A DNA stretch of 25,121 nt from Lachnospiraceae bacterium (GTDB taxonomy: Bacteria > Bacillota > Clostridia > Lachnospirales > Lachnospiraceae). This document shows, piece after piece, positions 20,723-25,121 of this stretch; the first letter of the stretch is position 1, and the number at the start of each line of letters is the position of its first letter. Both the position numbers and the translations under genes were made by a program. The notes beneath the pieces are model-generated. The model had not been told where the DNA came from. It searched no databases and was given only the letters and a program-made list of their open reading frames with translations. The DNA lies in contig VSNO01000055.1 of assembly GCA_009774375.1 (NCBI GenBank), positions 1 to 25,121 of the forward strand, written 5' to 3'.

Positions 20723-22471
20723 TTATATGTTAAATGCTTTTAATAGTTTCTCATGAATATTCTGGATCGCCTCCGGCTTCTCGATCTTCGGCGAGCGCGG
20801 ATCCAACAGCCATGTCTTTGCGTAATGCGTATCAGTAACCTTAAACATTGGAGGTTCCTTCAACGTATCAATCTTCATACAATACGGGTTTCTCGGCGCA
20901 AATGCATCTCCCACGACCTTGTTGTACAGGGAGGGCGGCGTACCCGTGATCGAGTACAGCCTGGTATTCTTCTCGGCAAGCTGCGGCATGGAGGACAACA
21001 ATGCCCACGTGTAGGGGTGTCTCGGATCGTAAAAAATCTCATCCACTGAAGCAAGCTCTATGATCTGGCCGGCATATACCACAGCCACGCGATCAGCAAT
21101 ATTGGCCACCACGCCAAGGTCATGTGTGATAAAGACGATCGTATAGTTGAATTCCTTCTGCAGATCCTTCAGCAGCTTTAAGATCTGTGCCTGTATCGTG
21201 ACATCAAGGGCTGTCGTAGGCTCATCGCAGATCAGTATCTTCGGCTGGCAGGACAATGCGATCGCGATGACGATCCTCTGCCGCATACCGCCGGAATACT
21301 GGAACGGATAGTCATCAAAACGCGCCTCTGCATTGGGGATCCCCACCTTCTTCATCAGATCCAGCGCTTTTGCCCGCGCCTCCGATTCCGTCACATCCTG
21401 ATGTTTCATGATGATCGAAGTGATCTGTTTTCCGATCGTAATGATCGGATTCAACGATGTCATAGGATCCTGAAACACTGTCGCGATCTTCTTACCCCGG
21501 ATCTGATACCAGTCCTTCGCATATTTCACATTCGCCAGGTTCAGAATACAGGTTCCATGATACTTGTCCGCTGTCTCATCAAGATATTTTACACGGAAAG
21601 CCACCTTGTCAAAAACGGCATTTCTCTGTGCGTCATCAGACAGATCAACGCCTGTTTTCATCGCTGTTTTCAGTGCTGCCAACAGCATATACAGCAGCTG
21701 CGCACGCTTAAAAAAGCTGTATCTCCCGATAGAGAGATAGACCTCTTTGGCAAGGATCTCGTTGCGTTTTTTCGTCTTTTCAGAGATGCTTCCCTGCACT
21801 GCGGTGTCATATTTTGCTTTCAATTCTGCCATTCTGGAATTATATTTCCCCATATATTCCGCATCGTTCTTTACACTTTTGGATGCCGCGAGCTCTATCT
21901 TTACCCTGTCTTTGAGCAGTTTTTTGATCTCCTTCTCCATCTCCTTGATCGATCTGGAGAGTTCCCTGATTTTAGCTCTCTCGGTCTTCGGATCCAGTGT
22001 CTGCTTCAGGTTAAAAGCCTCTGTCTTCCTAATACCGAGATCCGCGATCGCCTTATCACTCGCCGCTTCCTGATCCCTGCCGATGTTCTCCTTCTCCGCC
22101 TTCTCCGCCTTCAATGCCTCGATCGCTTTATATTCCTCCACACCAAGCTCATATTTGGAATATTCATTCAATCTGGCAAGCGCATGCTTCACCATCCAGT
22201 CAGAAACTGATGTTTTTCTGACGACTGTATCCGCCAAGTCCTCATCATTAAAAATAATACTGCCATTGTCAATATAGCCATTGCTGTCAAGCATTCCCGC
22301 AAAAGTCTTTGTGAACACGGATTTTCCGGAACCTGACTCACCTACGATCGCGATCGATTCATTCTCATAAATATCAAGAGATACTCCGCGGATCGCTGTC
22401 AGCCGTTTTCCGCGCACACGGAACTTTACCTGTAAATCTTTGATTGATAGTAATACTTTTTTATCTTCCAT
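20723..22471 (-). CDS. OppD/AmiE-type peptide ABC transporter ATPase with ~230-residue insertion
   Basis: 582-residue ATPase partner of OppF. Walker A GESGSGKS at 44-51, Q-loop Gln334 in TVFQDPMTSLNP, signature YSGGMRQR at 392-399, Walker B ILICDEP at 412-418, and switch His450. In ordinary OppD proteins Walker A and the Q-loop are about 50 residues apart; here 284 residues separate Lys50 and Gln334. The inserted part (about 80-320) is rich in Lys/Glu with long predicted helices (KAEKAEKENIG, RAKIRELSRSIKEMEKEIKKLLKD, SRMAELKAKYDTAVQ), likely coiled coil. The C-terminal cysteine cluster of OppD is reduced to one Cys. The ATG at 22471 has GAGG eight bases ahead; the longer frame to 22636 overlaps OppC and is rejected. 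AmiE of streptococci lacks such an insertion. Confidence 0.92.
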   Translation of the reverse strand: MEDKKVLLSIKDLQVKFRVRGKRLTAIRGVSLDIYENESIAIVGESGSGKSVFTKTFAGMLDSNGYIDNGSIIFNDEDLADTVVRKTSVSDWMVKHALARLNEYSKYELGVEEYKAIEALKAEKAEKENIGRDQEAASDKAIADLGIRKTEAFNLKQTLDPKTERAKIRELSRSIKEMEKEIKKLLKDRVKIELAASKSVKNDAEYMGKYNSRMAELKAKYDTAVQGSISEKTKKRNEILAKEVYLSIGRYSFFKRAQLLYMLLAALKTAMKTGVDLSDDAQRNAVFDKVAFRVKYLDETADKYHGTCILNLANVKYAKDWYQIRGKKIATVFQDPMTSLNPIITIGKQITSIIMKHQDVTESEARAKALDLMKKVGIPNAEARFDDYPFQYSGGMRQRIVIAIALSCQPKILICDEPTTALDVTIQAQILKLLKDLQKEFNYTIVFITHDLGVVANIADRVAVVYAGQIIELASVDEIFYDPRHPYTWALLSSMPQLAEKNTRLYSITGTPPSLYNKVVGDAFAPRNPYCMKIDTLKEPPMFKVTDTHYAKTWLLDPRSPKIEKPEAIQNIHEKLLKAFNI

Positions 22472-22532
22472 TCTGCCATCCTCATAGGAACCATCTTTAT
22501 TCCCGGCTCCAATATAATTGTCAACTGGTTCC

Positions 22533-23552
22533 TTACATATGTGTTCTCGGATCGGATGCATCACCAAGGTTCTGTCCAACCACATACAATACAACCGTGA
22601 TAATCGAAGCGACCGCAACCGGACTCCAGAATTCAAATCCCCATCCCGGTGTCAGCATCGCGCTCTCCGCCTCATAGATCAGCCTGCCGAGCGACATCTC
22701 CTTAAGCCCCATTCCGATATAGGCCAGAAATACCTCATAAGAAATATATGAAGGAATCTCTGTAGCTGCAAGTGTCACTACAACAGAAGTCATAAATGGC
22801 AGTATATTCTTCATCGCGATACGGATCGTCGATGTACCCAGACACCTGGAAGCCAGATTGTACTCCCTGTCGCGGATAATGACAACCTGTGTGCGGATAA
22901 AATACGCGATCGCCAGCCATCCTGTGATCGTCATCGCAAATACCATCGTCCAGAAACCTGCTGTAAACAGCATGACCATGACAGAGATGACCAGAATGTA
23001 GGGCAGATTTGCAATAATATTGTACACGATCATCATTACATTGTCGACTTTCTTGGAAAATCCCCAGACTGCCCCGACAATAACGCCTACCGACATATTG
23101 ATCAGCGCCACCACCAGCGCCAATGAGATTGAGATCTGTGATCCATACCATATCGCGTCAAAGGTAGACTGTCCCGCCGCACCCGTTCCGAGGATCCAAT
23201 GGATATTGGGTCCAAACTGTTTGATCGCTGCCGACGGCGTCAGATGCTTTGCCGTGGCATTCATCAGGTTGCCAAACTTGTCATACTCCACGAACATAGG
23301 ATACAGGTATGCCATCAACACAATGACTGCCAGCAGTCCCAGCATAATGATATTGATCTTTTTCCGGAAGAACACCCGGAAAACAGACTGCCAGTACGAA
23401 TATCTGGGTGCAGTGATCTTTTCCGATTCCAGATCACTGTGATCGATCACCGAGAAAAGCTCCGCATCCGGCATTCCCTCTGTCGGATCGATCTCCTCCA
23501 GATCGTCCACCACCACTGATATATGTTTTCCCAGTTTAAAATCTACGTTCAT
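22533..23552 (-). CDS. OppC/AmiD-type peptide ABC transporter permease
   Basis: 339-residue membrane subunit of the peptide importer. A 70-residue polar N-terminal tail (VVVDDLEEIDPTEGMPDAELFSV) precedes the first helix (INIIMLGLLAVIVLMAYLYP, about 66-85). The extracytoplasmic segment holds the typical GPNIHWILGTGAAGQSTFDAIWYGSQ, a lipid-facing signature of OppC/DppC, followed by five more helices. The cytoplasmic coupling loop is ASRCLGTSTIRIAMKNILPFM (about 234-254). Length is slightly above the usual ~300, mainly from the N-terminal tail. The ATG at 23552 has GGGAAG ahead. It sits between OppB (47 bases upstream) and OppD (61 bases downstream) in one operon. Confidence 0.94.
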   Translation of the reverse strand: MNVDFKLGKHISVVVDDLEEIDPTEGMPDAELFSVIDHSDLESEKITAPRYSYWQSVFRVFFRKKINIIMLGLLAVIVLMAYLYPMFVEYDKFGNLMNATAKHLTPSAAIKQFGPNIHWILGTGAAGQSTFDAIWYGSQISISLALVVALINMSVGVIVGAVWGFSKKVDNVMMIVYNIIANLPYILVISVMVMLFTAGFWTMVFAMTITGWLAIAYFIRTQVVIIRDREYNLASRCLGTSTIRIAMKNILPFMTSVVVTLAATEIPSYISYEVFLAYIGMGLKEMSLGRLIYEAESAMLTPGWGFEFWSPVAVASIITVVLYVVGQNLGDASDPRTHM

Positions 23553-23599
23553 ACTATTCTTCCCTTTCCTCTAAATGACTGCATGTTACCCCAAATGTG

Positions 23600-25121
23600 T
23601 TACCTTGCCTTACTTGAGAAGGAAATCCGGGGATCTACCATAGACATCAGCACATCGCCCAAAATGATCGATATCACACTCAGGATCGCATAAAACAAGG
23701 AAACGCCGACAATAACGCCGTTGTCGTACTTATTGATCGCCTCTGTCAGCAGATTACCTGCACCGGGCACGACATACACGCGCTCCGTGATGATCGCTCC
23801 AGTCAGACATCCCAGCACACTTGCAGGGATACCATGGATGATCGGGATCGCGGCATTCTTCAAAATATGCTTTGAGAAAATCTCATTCTCTGACAGACCG
23901 CCCGCTCTCGCAAATTTGACATAATCTGAATTCATCTGGTCGATCATATAGCGGCGCAGCCACTTCATCAGGTTTGCAACCTGCGGCAGTGCAAGAGATA
24001 TAATAGGAAGGACAAATACGAGCCTGTTTGCCGTATCCATATCAAAGGTTGTCGGAAGTCCAAGCTTACCGCCGATCGCTTTGAACAAAAAGATATACGC
24101 CAGCGAAGGCACTGCGATAATGAATACGATATACAGTGTACCGATCTTATCGACCAGTCTGTCCTTCTTTCTTGACATGGTGATGCCAAGAGGCACACCG
24201 ACCAGATACGCGAGCACAGTCGCGATAATACCGATCAGGAAAGAGTATCCCATCTTGGAGAGACCGCTCTTCACCGTATCTACAGATGTATAGTCATCGA
24301 TATATCTTGACTCATAGATCAGACTCGAGTGCAGGGAATCCGCCAGATACGTAGCCGAATGCAGATCGTCGGCGCTCTCCTCCGTCAGTCCTGTCGGATA
24401 GGTGACCGTCGAAGCAACATAAGATCCCTGTGTCTTTGTCATGGTTGTGAATACATCCACACCCATATTGACAGAATAGGACGTTCCCAGACTGATCGTC
24501 AGCATATTCTGGTGTATGAACGGAAACTTGGAATCACAGTAGACCAGGTACTTATGTCTTGTTCCATTTCCGATAATCGCTGGTGAAAATTTCTCCCCGC
24601 CGTAAACGGGATCATATAAAGTAAAGGAAATCCCACGATCTCCCACATCATTTTCAATTTCATTTATATTGTCAATTCTGAATATTCCGGTAAAGTAATT
24701 CCAAAGCCGGTGTGACAGAGGAATATCCTTGTACGCAAAAAGCTGCTGCTGTCCACCACTGGCGATCTTTCTGCTTCCCATCATGACAGCATCAAGCCGC
24801 TCGATCTTATAACCCTGTGACTGATACTTTGTTTTAAACTTCTCTATATACTCTTTTGCAAGGTCGGAATCCTTATCCTCTGTTCTGCCGAAGCTCACTG
24901 CCACGGCTCTCGTCTCCTCATCGATCTCACCGCTCACCGCGAGGTCATTCATAAAATCTGCATAGGGAACATAGTCCAAATAACCATATTCCTCCCACTT
25001 CTGGTATCTGTATGCCACTTTCTGATTATTCTGCTGGTGATTGTATACGCTGTCCGACGCAAAGATCAGATTACGGTCAAGCAGTGAATAGATCATGATC
25101 ATGATCAGCATGACAACTACG
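23600..25121 (-). CDS. OppB/AmiC-type peptide ABC transporter permease, 5' end outside window
   Basis: Partial: the frame is open to the right edge and its first visible residues (VVVMLIMIMIYSLL) are already inside the first membrane helix, so a few dozen bases are missing. About 506 residues are visible. A very large outer loop of about 250 residues follows, with AmiC-type landmarks (RNLIFASDSVYN, WEEYGYLDY, GNGTRHKYLVYCDSKFPFIHQN, VTYPTGL). The five-helix permease core starts near MGYSFLIGIIATVLAYLVG. The coupling loop is FARAGGLSENEIFSKHILKNAAIP. Such expanded OppB proteins are known from streptococcal Ami/Opp systems, which also take up signalling peptides. No peptide-binding protein gene is in the window; it may lie further right. 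Confidence 0.94.
   Translation of the reverse strand, partial: VVVMLIMIMIYSLLDRNLIFASDSVYNHQQNNQKVAYRYQKWEEYGYLDYVPYADFMNDLAVSGEIDEETRAVAVSFGRTEDKDSDLAKEYIEKFKTKYQSQGYKIERLDAVMMGSRKIASGGQQQLFAYKDIPLSHRLWNYFTGIFRIDNINEIENDVGDRGISFTLYDPVYGGEKFSPAIIGNGTRHKYLVYCDSKFPFIHQNMLTISLGTSYSVNMGVDVFTTMTKTQGSYVASTVTYPTGLTEESADDLHSATYLADSLHSSLIYESRYIDDYTSVDTVKSGLSKMGYSFLIGIIATVLAYLVGVPLGITMSRKKDRLVDKIGTLYIVFIIAVPSLAYIFLFKAIGGKLGLPTTFDMDTANRLVFVLPIISLALPQVANLMKWLRRYMIDQMNSDYVKFARAGGLSENEIFSKHILKNAAIPIIHGIPASVLGCLTGAIITERVYVVPGAGNLLTEAINKYDNGVIVGVSLFYAILSVISIILGDVLMSMVDPRISFSSKAR

Noticed and set aside
21401..22210. A 269-codon plus-strand frame opposite oppD, and similar long plus-strand frames opposite other genes (for example 19594-20262 and 14412-15083).
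   Set aside because: They are mirror frames of well-supported minus-strand genes, lack ribosome sites and family motifs, and are rich in residues expected from antisense reading (Cys, Arg, His, Leu).

Overview
The window looks like a chromosomal segment of a Gram-positive, gut-type Clostridia, most likely a Lachnospiraceae. This rests on AGGAGG-type ribosome sites, TTGACA/TATAAT promoters, a BlaI/BlaR1 pair, an ECF-like sigma factor with a membrane anti-sigma gene of the MRGKDLL type, AmiC-type oligopeptide permeases and bacterial lipoprotein serpins. No species can be named from the sequence alone. Nearly everything is on the minus strand; only the SsuB/SsuC-type ABC operon and one small gene read on plus.

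Left part (1-6776, all minus): argH then asd (amino-acid biosynthesis); a blaI-blaR1 regulatory pair in which the sensor has a non-beta-lactam C-terminus and a frameshift; a strong blaI promoter buried in a perfect 28-bp palindrome; and a protein whose first 45 residues resemble the PLMP/RRXRR domain of IscB-like proteins, preceded by a 21-codon leader ORF that overlaps its start.

Middle (6777-12360): a two-gene ABC importer without a binding protein (plus); an AIM24-family protein; a divergent HAM1/RdgB NTPase just behind a tRNA-Thr(CGT) with its own promoter and terminator; an MscS channel; and a DUF1015 protein.

Right-middle (12448-16581): one minus-strand operon, sigma factor - anti-sigma - serpin - serpin, with overlapping or nearly touching genes. 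Both serpins are predicted lipoproteins with intact inhibitory hinges and different reactive loops. The anti-sigma gene carries an in-frame TAG in its membrane segment. A 91-residue protein gene diverges from this operon.

Right (17147-25121): an Ami/Opp-like peptide importer operon (OppB partial at the edge, OppC, OppD with a ~230-residue insertion, OppF with a two-helix membrane tail) continues into a membrane-anchored degenerate ApbE-like protein and a signal peptidase I. Beyond lepB lie a 16-codon ORF with a strong ribosome site and a candidate ~240-nt noncoding RNA with its own promoter, an upstream dyad and a shared terminator. The 5' end of this RNA is complementary to the start region of the small ORF.

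The strongest candidates for something undescribed are the sigma/anti-sigma-controlled tandem serpin operon, the ncRNA/small-ORF arrangement behind lepB, and the modified Ami operon.
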